Source: Fusarium oxysporum f. sp. lycopersici 4287 (taxonomy: Eukaryota > Ascomycota > Sordariomycetes > Hypocreales > Nectriaceae). Taken from it: a stretch of DNA of 64,000 nt. Below are positions 21,331-32,758 of this stretch, in pieces (the stretch's first letter is position 1; the number at the start of each line of letters is the position of its first letter). The stretch spans positions 243,298-307,297 of the forward strand of contig NC_030986.1 of assembly GCF_000149955.1 (NCBI RefSeq). Direction: 5' to 3'. The translations under genes and the position numbers were made by a program. The notes beneath the pieces were generated by a model. The model was given only the letters and a program-made list of their open reading frames with translations. It was not told where the DNA came from and ran no database searches.

Positions 21331-22949
21331 CTAATATGTAAAGCGGAAGCTTGGATGGTCATCCCCCAAGTTATTTCTCTCGTCCTCTGGCAAGCTGTAT
21401 CTGTGGTCCCTTTTACCCTCATCTCTTAACCTATTCTCTCGTCTGATATATAACAAAAATACCAAAGAGCTGAGTCCACAGAGCCAGACAAGGCCAAGAC
21501 CTAAGCCAAATCCTAGAGGATATGTGGGCGCCTGAGCCGTGACAAAGATATTGCTGTGCAATTGTTAGTAGCCTCGCTTCGGATTAAACATCAGGAACCT
21601 ACCTAGCAATGATCCCTCCAACATTACCAATACCAATCTGCATTGCAGAAGCTACACCCAATTTGTAATGGCCTGCCATGCTGTTGCTCACCCAGACCAA
21701 CACGATTGGCTGGGCGATGTACCCACCAGCGACAATAAAGAAGAGGGCCATGTATCTTATCCCGACGCTGACAGACATCATGTTGAGTAGAATGACATAT
21801 CCGACGGTCGTGAAAAGACAGCCTATAAGGATAAAACCTGAACGATGCTTTGTCTTGTCGCTCGCGATAGCGGAAATAAGTGCACACACGGTTGCGAAAA
21901 GAAAGATAGGGATCGACATGATTTGTGCGCGGATAGACGTCCAGCCCAGCTGTCTGAGGATGGTTGGGGTGAAGAAGGAGCCGGAGTAGCTGGTAGTGAC
22001 GATACCCATGTACATCAAGATACTGTCAGGGTTAGCAATAAACTCCACTCGTGAGGTCAACGTGTGACTTACCCGAGATATATCTTGAGGTCCGAGAAGA
22101 TTCTCTTTGCTGTTCTCTTATCCCACGTATTCATGTGAGTATCCTTTTTATCCGCCGCAAGACGGTCGACAAGCAGCGCTCGTTCGTCATCGTTGAGAAA
22201 TCTAGCAGTCTCGGGCCAGTCTGGGATCATCCAGTAGCTCCAGATTGCAATAGCAACGGTAGCGGCACCTTCGATGATGAAGATCCATCTCCAACCACCA
22301 TAGCCAGCAATCCCGTCCATGTGAGCGATAGCATAGGCCAGCAGACCACTGAATGCTCCAGCGACGATGCTGGCTGAGAAGAAGAGGTTGAAACGCCACT
22401 GCAGCTCGTGTCGGCAGTAGTACATGCTGAGGAGATACACACACGCCGGAAAGAAGCCAGCCTCAAGACCACCAATTATAACGCGGCATACGATCAGTCC
22501 AGCGAAGGATTGGGTGAGCCCTTGACAGATCGTGACGATACCCCACCCTGTCATGATAGCTGAGAGGAACAGCGACGGTCTCATATTCTTGAGTAGGATA
22601 TTACACGGTACTTCAAGGAGGATGTAAAGAATGAAGAAGGTGAACAGCGCGATGTTGTAATCTTCACCTGACATATTAAGGTCGGCTTCCAAGCCTTGGA
22701 TACGAGCATTCCCGATGTTGATTCTGCAAGTCAGATCATATTAGAAATGATGCCTGAGGATATTTGGAGGAGACCTTACCGATCTATGAATGCGCAGAGA
22801 AAGAGCAAGAAGAGAATGGGGACGAGATTTCGGTCAACCTTCCGAATGACCTTTCTCTCAAGTATCGGATCGATCAGCTGTTGTTCGCTCTTGGGGTTCT
22901 CATCTTGGCTGATCCTCGGACCGCCAACTTGGTCGATCTTGTCCGACAT
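21331..22949 (-). CDS. Dal5-like MFS anion permease (intact)
   Basis: Exons 22949-22780, 22723-22073, 22022-21603 and 21553-21331 give 487 residues. The start MSDKIDQVGG is the first true ATG. It has RKVDRNLVPILFLLFLCAF, INIGNARIQGLE, LLEVPCNILLKNMRPS, GGLEAGFFPACVYLLSMYY, YGGWRWIFIIEGAATV, WPETARFLNDDER, YKLGVASAMQIGIGNVGG and a charged tail, the full 12-helix layout of the anion:cation symporter family (allantoate, nicotinate, pantothenate). The substrate is unknown. Its upstream region carries two GGGGTA elements (23204-23220), the same type found upstream of the catabolic genes further right, so it may be the uptake system of that cluster although decayed genes lie between. Confidence 0.9.
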
Positions 22950-23978
22950 GATGGCCAAGAAGTTGGTGTTGTAGGGAATCCGCTGTCAATGATGGAGAGA
23001 CGAGCTCGAGATATTGACTTGAACGGTCGAGATGGAGATGCAAGAATAAGGCTTGGATCTGCCATGGTCTATCTCTTTATAGCAGGCCAGCTCCGTCTCT
23101 CCTACTCAGAACCCGGGGAGCCGGGAGTCTCGCGGCAATCTCCCGGGATTAGTTACTCCGCTCCTCGGGTAGCAAGTGACGTCCAATCTGCAGTCCGCGA
23201 TTCCGGGGTAATCTGGGGTAGCAAGGGATAACTGTGCGGGGTTTGAAATCAGCGCTCGAATAAGGGCAAAGGCGATGGGGATTGCACACCATCAGAAGAT
23301 ATAATAGGTCTAGTTCCCTCGGATGATGTCCATCACTAACTTGGAAATGAAGCTAAGCTTAACATGAGAAGCCTATCACGTTGAGGCAATGGATTAAGAG
23401 CAACTCGGTTTGAGTTCCGACTGTCGGAAATTCGGAAATATGCCGTAAATGCTTCACCAGCGACCGCGGATCTTGAGAAAGTTTCGACTGTTACTAATCC
23501 TAAAGATGAATCTAAGCGGGAATGAAACTTGAAGTAACAGCTCATCTTTAAGCTATTTGCTACTGCCCAAGTTGGTCAAGTTCATGCCATCTAGCTGCAC
23601 GTTTGCTACCAAAGTTTGCCTGTGGATCAGCTTGCACTAAAGGTGGGGACGGCATGGACAGGAAGATAGCAGCTGAATGGGCAAGTCTAAGCGGTTTTTT
23701 ATTAGCTGTGAATCTCACTGAAGAGCTTCTCTAGAGCTTAAATCGGGAAGAGGAGAGTCCGGTCTGTAAAGATTAATTCTTATGTAAGTGGAGGAAGCTC
23801 AATTGTTGACGATTGGGTTTTTAGATAAGTTTGGCCTGGTCCTGGACTTATATTTAACTGATGATGGGGTAGGGCTGACCTAAGTAATGGCATTTGCTAA
23901 GAAGCTCAAGCAGGGTTCTATTGAGAAGTCATATAATTAAGAAAATCTATCTTAATTACTATAGAAAGCTAGTCATAC
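22950..23978. other. Promoter of the Dal5-like MFS and gene-poor region
   Basis: The part nearest the MFS start is GC-rich with CCCGGGATT, CCGGGG and tandem CGGGGTA/TGGGGTA; the rest toward the HET gene end has no recognisable gene. The open frame at 23336-23545 has no domain. Confidence 0.45.
23204..23220 (-). promoter_or_regulatory. Tandem TACCCC elements upstream of MFS
   Basis: On the minus strand TACCCCA then TACCCCG, 10 nt apart, about 260 nt upstream of the MFS ATG. Candidate site for the ADR1-like regulator at 45080. Confidence 0.4.
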
Positions 23979-25950
23979 CTAAATAAGAATACCAGCTTCA
24001 TAATGATCCCAGATAATTTGGTCCTCTTTTAGAATACCTGCTCCGACACGCGTAAACACAGTTTGGTTATCTGTAGAAGGCTTGATAATTAACACAAAAC
24101 ACTTCAGAATATGAGGACCTATAACGTTATCCAATTTCGCCTTTCCAAGAACAAGGCATCGGAATTCCTTTAGGCCCTTGCCGTTAGAAGCTGAAGCATC
24201 AAAACTTATCGTGCTGGCTGCCTCATTGGTTGGGACCGATTTCAACTCTCTGACCTTCTTAAGTGCAAGAACAGAGGGCCTGTTAGTTTTATCTGCTTCC
24301 CAGTACCATTTGCCAGCTGCGCCACTTCCAGAGTCAAAGGGAGATGAATACTCTTTTGTTCAGGCAACCTTGTTGAAGTCTGCTTCAACATAGGAGATGA
24401 CCCCATCATATGCCATCCACGACCACGATGGAACATTTCTGTCCTTGGGGAACTTGATCAAACGAAGGGAGCCTGTGGTGTCGACTTTCTTCCAGAGAAG
24501 GCTTCGTTCTAAAAAGGTTTCAAAAACCCCATAGCCTCCACGAGTGTTGAATGCCGTCGTCAAACGCTTCTCCAACCCAGAAATAGCAATAGGACGGTCT
24601 TGAGCATCCCAAAATGTTCGCTTGGAGTACTGATTATATAAGGCTTGGACGAGCATAACTCTTCCGCCTTTGTACCGTGCTTCAACCGAAGCTGGAAAAC
24701 TAGAGTCTCCAAGCAATGAAACTTTCTCGCTAGCCCTGAGTTAGATAGCTTGAAGTCATATGGGGGAAAGTCGACTTACTTGGTCCATCTGATTAGACTC
24801 TCGCATTGCACTCCCTTGCTACATTCGAAGTATACCTGGTTCTTTGTAAAGTGGATTGTGCGTCGTGCCAGTGCTCTTTCCTGTAATGTCCACCCTCTAG
24901 TATTGAGGACGGCCTCGTCGACGTCCACTCGGAAGTTGTCGATATTCTTGCTGATATAACTGATATTCCCCTCTGGAGACTGCAGTGTAATGAATGGAAG
25001 AGAAGGACTGGTTCGTCGGAGAAATCCCTCCTGCGACGAATTGGCAGAACTCGCAGCCAAAACACACTGGGCGTTGCTGTAAACTTCTTCCATCCTCACT
25101 GACTCACGTGCCCAGTCGTCATTGTCATCCTGGACTATACACAGGGAGTCGATCCATAGGTATCGCACCCCCAGTCCCCTTGTTACCTCTATTGCGTCTT
25201 TGAAGTTCAAAGGGAGCTCATTCCAACTAATGCTATTGTATCTGTCGTCGAGGTTGGCAATTAGGGTGCGTCCCACATGATGAGTTGAATCGTCACCCCA
25301 GCGATGGCTCAAGGCGAAGTAAGTAGCTGATTCCATGTCACCGCTCATAGTTAGATGAATTGGCAGATTCGATCCATCTCCAACATCAACGACACGAGTT
25401 GGGAGGTTATTAGAGTTACCGGCTGATAATGATAGTGGCCTGGTATGATCATGGGTATTGCTGCAGGTTTGAAGCCACTCTTGGAAAAGTTGGAACTGCT
25501 CCATACTTCCGGGAACAGGCAGATCAGGTGTGCCAACCTGAGAAAGTTCATCATCGAATACCACGTAACCTGTGCGATAGATTAGCTACTATCCATGTGC
25601 CATGTGTATGCTGAGCGAGACCTGGATCAGTGTAAAACGACAATATTGGTCGGCTGCTTCCCTGCACCTCAAAGGTTGGCCCGTTCCGCTGAATCATAAC
25701 TTCATCCACGTGGCCAGGTATGGTATGACCCTGCAGTGATTCTTGGATCAATCGGCAAAGCTGGCATCCGCTACTTGTAGCCAACGAGCTTGAGCTGACC
25801 TCGAACTTAAGATCTGGTTGCCAGAACTGCAACTGTGAGCCCTTCTATAATAGCTCCAATGCCGGAGTTTTAGTAATGAGTTTCTTAATGATTCTTTATC
25901 GACGTTTGACTCGTGGTTAGACGATTTGGCGGCAAGCTGCACCAAGTTCA
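23979..25950 (-). pseudogene. HET-domain (heterokaryon incompatibility) protein with one in-frame stop
   Basis: HET motifs are clear: ATYFALSHRWGDD, SWNELPLNFKDAIEVTRGLG, VRYLWIDSLCIVQDD, YSNAQCVLAASSA, LNTRGWTLQERALARRTIHF and VPSWSWMAYDG. Exons that fit are about 25832-25622, 25569-24780 and 24735-23979. In the last, TGA at 24362-24360 stands between DFNKVA and TKEYSSPFDSGSG, after which the same frame runs 127 codons to a stop; TGG to TGA is one change and a tryptophan is common there. No start ATG can be placed securely: the N-terminal exon (about 25832-25950) has LQFWQPDLKFEV and upstream NLVQLAAKSS, but no in-frame ATG. HET proteins trigger cell death on non-self recognition; this copy is probably inactive or C-terminally truncated. 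Confidence 0.65.
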
Positions 25951-26623
25951 ATCCTCTACAACCATGCCTTGGTATTTCTAAGTCGTTCTTAAAAGTTACT
26001 TAGGTCACCTTTTACCTTATGGACTGTCCCTTTAACAGTACTAAGGTTTTGCTTTGACATCGAGCGTTGGCAGTCATCAGTGACCTCATCCTGAGCAAGT
26101 GAGCGATGATATTTGTAAAATAAACACTATTTGGATATATATTAACACGATAAGGAATCGTAGACCACAAGTTACAAAGTCTGAATGAATATACAAGACT
26201 TACTGTTAGCTAAGAGAGAGCAAGACTCGTCCTTACCCCAAATTAACTTATCTCTGGCCTTCTCTTGATCAATGTTCAGACAAGCTTTGACACTGTTTTA
26301 CTTTTGTTTATGGTTATCTTACTAATAGTGAGAAGCTTGGAAATTACCAGGACCCAGCCATGGGCTAGTATGTCCTCGAAGAAACACCTACAAGTTGTTG
26401 AAGGGTGTGGCATGCTCACGTAATGTTCCTATCAGGATGAGTTAAGGGCAATCATTGTCAGGGGAACGGGAGCTCCTTTCATACTAGATCCTGATAATCG
26501 ACAATTTCAAAGTTTTTGCTATCTCAATGAAGCACTCTTCTAGCCAATATGCATTGTTATAAAATGAACCTGGCACAAACATAAGAGTGTATCATTATAG
26601 GGTACGTCTAAAGGCATCATCTT
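25951..26623. other. AT-rich intergenic region
   Basis: Between the HET gene 5' side and the end of the metallo-beta-lactamase-fold gene. One TACCCCA (26234-26240) is present. No credible gene. Confidence 0.4.
26234..26240 (+). promoter_or_regulatory. TACCCCA element
   Basis: TACCCCAAATT, the extended form of the shared motif, here between the HET gene and the lactonase-like gene. Of the copies seen it is the least clearly placed in a promoter. Confidence 0.25.
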
Positions 26624-27981
26624 CTACAATGCATCCTCCTTACTGTCTCGTGGAAACTCATTCAAAAAGTCCCACAGAGCCCGTTCCTTAATTCTCTTTT
26701 CTTTCCAGTCATTAATGTCTGCTTTGCTGTCTTCATTGAACAGTTTGAACAGACTCATCAATTTGGGGTCGTGAGCCAGACAGATGAGTATGTTGGGATG
26801 AGCATCCAGCACTTGCATCTTATCTATACTTTTCTGTGCTAAACAAGGATCAGAATAGGCCGAGGTGCGCTGGTCGGATATTTCGTAGAAGGGAGTCCGT
26901 CTTGCGTTGTATTCACCCACAGGTCCAGAACCCGTTCGGGTGACGGCGGGGTGATGCTTTGTGAAGACGGTGCATGGCAACGATTGCTGGGCACGTAAGG
27001 AGTCAAGGTGACAGTCACTTAACACAGATGGCATGGGAGCATATCTTGTCGGCCGGAATGCCCCAGTAAAATGGCAGCAGTCACCTCCCAATAGAACGAA
27101 CGTATCAGGCGTAGTCCTAGCAAAACCGCAAATATGCCCAGTTGTATGCTTCAGACCTTGTCAGCGTGGTGCATTGGGGCAAGTTTTGGACATTTACCGC
27201 AACATACCCCGGGGACGTCAAGAAGATAAAATGACCCATCTCCAAAGTAGTCATGTGCCTTAAAACTCGCAATCGTCGAGTCGAATAGTGGCTCACGGAG
27301 CTTACGACCACTGAAAGAACAAGTCAGCGCATCTTATACCATGAGAGAGAATTACTGGAAGCAATCTTGGCTATTCGGCCTGTCCGTTCTCGTACCTGAG
27401 ATCTTTGGAGAGCACAAGACCATTGGGGTCATCAGGATAACCAGGGGTCATCTTTTGGGTGAAACCGGGACCAACTACAAGATCTACGGTTGTCGGGAAT
27501 AGTGACAAGTTACCTATGTGGTCCCAATGCCAATGACTCCAGACCACGGCATCTAGGATTACAGAAATTGATTCATTAGCACTCCTGACCTGTGAATGGG
27601 TAAGGGTACGGTGATAAACATACCTATCATACTCAGTGGTAACCCAGATTCCTCCAGGATCTCATCGACACCCTTTTCGATGACGAGTTCTGGTACCTGG
27701 GATTTGATCATTGCCGCCGCAATAGGTGCAGCATTCCAGTAGTCCTTACGAGCGCCCAGGTCAAAGAGCACACGCTTAGTACTTGATCCATCATGATGCT
27801 CAATGAGAAAGCACAGAGTTGTAAATCTCAACTCATCGTGTCCCTTGATCGGTGGCCAGACAAAACAATCGGATTTGCAATTCATATTGGTGGTGGTGTC
27901 GATTGCCTTGACCCGGACGGTTTGGCTACTACGAGGGAGCTCAAGGGCCGGTGCCCGCTCTGGTTGGATTTCGAAAGCCAT
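26624..27981 (-). CDS. Metallo-beta-lactamase-fold lactonase/lactamase-like hydrolase 1
   Basis: Exons 27981-27624, 27552-27396, 27310-27208 and 27148-26624 give 380 residues. The dinuclear metal motif HxHxDH is in WSHWHWDH, with further ligands in HTTGHICGF and LLGGDCCHF. The pattern matches the AHL-lactonase-like branch of the MBL superfamily, which opens lactone or lactam rings. In Fusarium a member of this fold (MBL1 of the FDB1 cluster) opens benzoxazolinone lactams; sequence here cannot fix the substrate. It sits beside a zinc alcohol dehydrogenase and upstream has two TACCCCA sites. A second MBL enzyme of the same general type lies at 40618-41586. The true start is the ATG at 27981; extending upstream would need a non-ATG start. 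Confidence 0.88.
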
Positions 27982-28138
27982 GGAGGCAATGACAAGCTCA
28001 AGACGTCTATCTTGCAGCAAGAGGGGATAAGATAGGAACCAAGCGGAGTACAGTTGCGTCCCTAGCCAATACTCGCAGTTATAATTCTATCTCCCGACTG
28101 AGTTTTCACGACTCCGTAGAGTAGGTGAAAACTGACTG

Positions 28139-28145
28139 TACCCCA
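28139..28145 (+). promoter_or_regulatory. TACCCCA element upstream of MBL gene 1
   Basis: TACCCCACATT about 160 nt upstream of the ATG at 27981. Confidence 0.4.
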
Positions 28146-28223
28146 CATTCTGCTCACCTCTTCAACTGACCAACCTCATCAAGCGGGGAAGGGAGCATCA
28201 AAGTGCGGGGGGAAAACCCATCC

Positions 28224-28230
28224 TACCCCA
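28224..28230 (+). promoter_or_regulatory. TACCCCA element upstream of MBL gene 1
   Basis: CTACCCCAAGTT, identical over 12 bases to the copy at 37369-37380 upstream of the alpha/beta hydrolase; reverse complement contains TTGGGGTA, an ADR1-like site. Confidence 0.45.
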
Positions 28231-28804
28231 AGTTCTAGCCCTTCAAGTCTAATTCGCCGTCATCTGACCTATATTTGTGTCAAGGATGAAACGGTTGACA
28301 GTTGGAGCATATTGGAGTGAGTATTCCTGACGAGAATCTTGGCTCCAAGAGAGCAGAGATGTGGAGAGGCCTTGATGTCCTTCAGCGGGTGTCTGTATCT
28401 CTGTATGCACGTTGTTCCGCATTAATGAACTACAGTAGATCAGGTCTTGAAGTACTCGTCATGTGTAAATTTGGACTTTGACCGTTATGGAACTTTTTGT
28501 TGTGTACTTTATCACGATGGAAACGATGCTCACTCACTCCCGTGGTTTGCTGTGTAGTGTCCACCCAGCTCTTTGCGTATCCAAGTCTCCTTGTGAACAT
28601 ATTTCAGAGCTGCTTCATCAAGACAACAGTTCAGTGTACAAAGGGTCTGAATCTATTCATAGGAGGTGTGGACAAAGTAAATATACTCTGTCATTCTCGG
28701 TAGCTAATTTTGGTTCCAAGCCTGGCCTCAACAAACAATCTTCAGGGCGTAAGGGCTCATGTCCTTTGCTACGACCATGGTCACCCGTTTGTGTCTGAAT
28801 GTCT

Positions 28805-30044
28805 TCAAGGTATCAGGATGATCTTGTGGACCTTGCGGTTATCAAACAGGTCGTAAGCCTCAACTGCCTCCTCTAGCTTCATCTCCTTGTCGCAGAGGAA
28901 GGAAACCTTCTCCTGCACCTTGACTAAGCATTCGAGAGCTTCGTCAAAAATACCATATACAGGGCAACGCCCCCATTCTACTTTGACGTTCTTGGCGTGG
29001 AGGGTTGGGCCATGTAGGGTCAGGTCGGTGGCTTGGACACCCACACTGCTGATGATGCCAAACGGTCGGATCAGATCAAGGCAGAGTTGGAAAGGTTTTG
29101 GGCCGCCAACAACCTCTAAAACCAAATCTGCCCCTCGGCCATCAGTCGCGTCTTTAATTGCCTGTTCAGGATTTTGGTCGAGACGCAAGGGTTTAGCGCC
29201 AATCTTCTCGGCCTCAGCTATGCGCTCCGGGATCATGTCAATGGCATAGACCGTGTCGCACCAGGTTAGGGCAGCGGCGATTGCACAGATACCCACAGGA
29301 CCACAACCAACCACAGCAACCACTGTTTCTTTTGCCTCGGCTGGGGTCATAGGTTTGAGAAAGCGAGACGCGCAGAAGTACCCAGTTGGAAAGATGTCCC
29401 CCATAAGGACCAGCAATCTCTCAGGCAAGGCTGGTGGTGGATGTAATAGCGAAGTATCCGCGTTGGGGATCCTTACGTATTCAGCCTGCCCTCCATCTAT
29501 ATCACGCTCCGTTGAGCGGTTGCCTAGATAATTAGCTCTGACTTTCTGACCTTACGGAATCCGTTGCTTGCTGAAGAAGTGACCGGAGGACTAGCTGGCT
29601 TACCAAGGAGATGATAATGTGGGCAACGACTGGTTTGACGTCTTTTACAGTAAAAGCAGGTTCCACATTGTGTCGAGAACGAAGACTGCGAGATACACGT
29701 TTAGCCGATTTTTATTTGAATAAACCACAAAGATCGTTTTAGATGCGACAACAAGGGGAAGGAAGTCATACCACGACAGATTCGCCAGTCTGAAATTTCT
29801 TGACGGCGCTACCGACCTCATAGACTTCACCCACGACCTCATGACCGGGAATAAAGTCGCCAGGAACTTTCATCTTCTGGTTTCCGCGAAACCAGTGAAG
29901 GTCGCTACCGCATAAACCTGCAGCTTTGACCTTGACGATGGCATCGCGAGGATCTTGAATTCTTGGCATTGGACGATCTTCAACGACCACCCTGCCTGGT
30001 GATTTGAAGACGACAGCCCTCATGGTATGGGTGGTGTTTGACAT
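28805..30044 (-). CDS. Zinc-dependent medium-chain alcohol dehydrogenase
   Basis: Exons 30044-29772, 29685-29604 and 29523-28805 give 357 residues. The catalytic zinc site is in GLCGSDLHWFRG and PGHEVVGEV; the structural zinc cysteines are in TQCGTCFYC and the following SRCPHYHLLG; the dinucleotide motif is VVGCGPVGICAIAAA, followed by a typical adenosine-binding acid in YAIDM. Alcohol-to-aldehyde oxidation with NAD(P) is expected. It is divergent from an MFS gene and next to the lactonase-like hydrolase, so oxidation of the hydroxy group released by ring opening is a plausible role. The ATG at 30044 gives MSNTTHTMRAVVF; frames upstream of it run into the promoter. Phases all fit and no lesion is seen. 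Confidence 0.9.
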
Positions 30045-30822
30045 GGCGCGAAGGTAGTAAAATGAGGTTGAGGGAACAGCAGATGTCAAATGTGTCAAAG
30101 AAGAGATCAGACTTACTCAGGTATGTGTCGTGAAGAGGAGATGACTGGGCCATGTTTATAAGTTATAATTATCACGTTGGCGACTTGGTTCTCAGAATAT
30201 TGTGACTCAAACGTTTCATTACTGGGGCAAATGACCCCAACTAAGCGGATACTTGCGGTGATTGTCAGCGACTCGACTGGGGAACAAACTTGCAATGGAG
30301 TGAGTGTAAGTGGATCAGGTTCAGGCGCCCCATGGGGAAATCTTAGATTCTTCCCCAAATATGCCGGGGTATCCAATCTGCTCCAACTCGCTCTCGATCC
30401 TTTTCCTACTAAGTGCTGAAATCCGGGAAACGATTTCCAGTGATAACCACACGCCGAACCTTGTTCATTTAGAAATGGGGCTCCATGCCCTAGTGTGACT
30501 CGAGAAGTGATCCGCTGGCCCGGTGTTAATCCCGAGAGAAGCAAGGGCTACGCCAGAAGTAAGCTTATACTAGCTATCGTGCTACTAGCCATCATGCTTC
30601 CTAAATACGGCTTTGACAACAGGGAAAAGTACTCCAACTTCTTGGCAATGCGGCAGCCTAAAAACTATTTATTGCACGAGAGGCCTCGTTTTTACTTGTA
30701 CGACCATGAAGCACCGAGAAGTATCAGACGCTGAAATCCCATAGTCAATATCCTCGGCATACTGACATTTTCTGAGGTTCTATATCTTTGTACGAAAACC
30801 CCACCGTCGCTTGTTGATAGCC
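30045..30822. promoter_or_regulatory. Divergent promoter of ADH and the disrupted MFS
   Basis: Contains several GGGG/CCCC elements: GACCCCAAC at 30232, TTCCCCAAA near 30351 and CGGGGTA at 30365-30371. No gene supported; open frames at 30177-30734 have no domain. Confidence 0.45.
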
Positions 30823-32758
30823 ATGACAGCCACCCACCGAAGCGAGAACGACTCGAAACCTCAAGGCGCAGATCCTTTTGGGCACGAGGAAATCGAAGTC
30901 GTTAACAAACAGCAACATATCGAGGATGCTGTCCAGTATGATGAAGCTGAAGCGCGGCGAATATTGAGAAAGGTCGACTACCGTGTTGTGCCTTTACTGA
31001 CCATCATGTACCTAATTGCTTTCATCGACAGAGCTAACAGTGAGCCATTACCACCCGCCAGCCTCATTACTAAAGACCGGTAACTGACGACTTCAGTCGG
31101 AAATGCCAAGATCGCTGGCATGAACGACGAGCTCGGGCTTACTGGACGCCAGTACAATATCGTACTTACTGTTTTCTTCATCCCATACGCTCTTCTGGAG
31201 GTTCCAAGCAATATCATACTCAAACTCACCAGGCCGAGCATCTGGCTACCATCCATCATGCTTGCCTGGGGAATAGTTTTGACTCTTATGGGTATTGTCC
31301 AGAACTTCACTGGTTTGACGATTGCGCGTGTCTTTCTTGGAATTCCCGAGGTATGTACTAACTCCAGAGTTGAGATGTTTTATAGAGCCATGGAACTAAA
31401 ATAAAATACAGGCCGGTTTCTTCCCAGGTGCGACGTATCTTCTCACCACGTGGTATCTACGGTATGAAGTTCAAACACGCATGATATTCTTTTATGCTCT
31501 GGCCCTTCTACTGGTCCAGTGTGCCTTGTGCAATGCAGTTGTAGATGTCTTGCTGGGTGGCATGAGACTCTGTGTTCTGACGTAGGTAGGACCTGATCTC
31601 TTTCGTGGCTACACCAGCGTTTGATAGGTTGTTAATAGTTGACCTATCTGCATTGGATAGTTGACGATGGACTGGATGTGCAGACATGCTTGTGCTTGGC
31701 TCGTGGTTGTGATGGGCAAACTCGCTGCCAGGACGACGGCAAAATTTCTTACTCCTGAGGAACGGCGGTTCCTCGCCTGGCGCATGCAAGCAGAGGTGGG
31801 CATCAACTCCGACCAAGCTCACGAGGAAAAGCTGGACTTCCAGACAGTCAAGAGCGGTCTCAACGATTGGCGGATTTATGTAGCTGTTGTATGTTTTCCC
31901 TAATATAAAGGAAACCGGCCCGAGGACAGATACTAACGAGTCATGTCATAGCTCATTTTCTTGGCCAACTCCGTGGGTATTTACGCGTAAGTCAGAGCCC
32001 GATGTGTCTACATTTACGCTTCAAATTTGACCTAGATCCTAGTTTTTCGTTTACGGTACCGACCGTAATCCTTGAGCTTGGATACACAGCAGCCACCGCG
32101 GTATGTTATCCAGCTCCTCTTCCGACACCGGGATTCCGTCTCACAGAATGTAGCAACTCCTGACAATTCCAATTTATGTTTGCGCCATGATACTCGCCAC
32201 TACGCTAGCTGTGCTGTCTGACCGATACAAAAAACGATTCCCTTTCCTCATGGTTGGCCTAGGCGTCGCGGCTGCAGGACTTATATCGCTTCTTGCTATT
32301 CCCAGACCAGGTTTACCTGGCCTCACCTATGGATTCCTATTTTTAGCAGCAAGCGGGCTCTACTCATTTATAGTACCATCGGTTTGCTGGCTAGGTATTC
32401 TGCCTTGCCCCAAATCTAACGAATTTAAGTTGACCATGCAAAAATAGGAAACAACCTCAGTCCCTCGAACAAGCGTGCGGTCGGAATGGCGGTCTTCATG
32501 TCCCTTGGAAACCTCGGCGGGATAGCTGGGAGTAACATCTTTCTAGAAGAGGAAAAGCCGCAATATCGAACAGGATATGGCTTCTGCCTAGGTATGGTTC
32601 TTGCTGCAATGGTAGCTACCTGCACGCTACGCTACTCTTGGGGAAAGGATAACAAGGCTAAGGCAGCCATGTCTGAGAATGAAGTTCGAGCGACTTATTC
32701 GGACTCGGAGCTTTTTCGTATGGGAGATAGGAGCCCGTTGTTCAAATATGCTCTATGA
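30823..32758 (+). pseudogene. Dal5-like MFS permease disrupted by a MULE transposase fragment
   Basis: Exon 1 (30823-31039) and exon 2 (31097-31350) carry RKVDYRVVPLLTIMYLIAF, NIGNAKIAGMNDELG and LLEVPSNIILKLTRPS; exon 3 from 31412 gives AGFFPGATYLLTTWY up to FFYALALL near 31510. The expected next 60 or so residues (helix 5-6 and WPET region) are missing. Sequence resumes at about 31736 with AKFLTPEERRFLAWRMQAE and continues through intron-split exons to LFRMGDRSPLFKYAL at 32758. Between, about 220 bp encodes a MULE/FAR1-type fragment on the other strand. The gene cannot make a 12-helix transporter. It is divergent from ADH and part of the catabolic cluster, so loss may be recent and compensated by other transporters here. 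Confidence 0.8.
31513..31736 (-). mobile_element. Fragment of a MULE (Hop-like) transposase, FAR1-type N-terminal region
   Basis: The minus frame has HHNHEPSTSMSAHPVHRQLS then NNLSNAGVATKEIRSYLRQN and ESHATQQDIYN, the conserved block at the end of the FAR1-like zinc domain and just after it in fungal MULE transposases. Only about 70 residues are present; there is no DDE core and I see no terminal inverted repeats. Both flanks are MFS coding sequence, so edges are set by where each homology stops (about 31513 and 31736, plus or minus 15). It may be an internal fragment introduced by double-strand-break repair rather than a transposition. Confidence 0.75.

Larger units (their letters stand above)
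27982..28804. promoter_or_regulatory. Promoter of MBL-fold gene 1 and 3' region of the ADH gene
   Basis: Contains TACCCCA at 28139-28145 and TACCCCAAG at 28224-28232. The open frame 28478-28798 has no domain and lies downstream of the ADH stop; I do not call it. Confidence 0.45.

Noticed and set aside
28478..28798. Plus-strand open frame downstream of ADH
   Set aside because: No domain, no start context; lies in the gap between two minus-strand genes.
30811..30822. Upstream extension of the disrupted MFS
   Set aside because: It depends on a non-ATG start; the first ATG is at 30823. Likewise a start at 22958 for the other MFS is non-ATG; 22949 is used.
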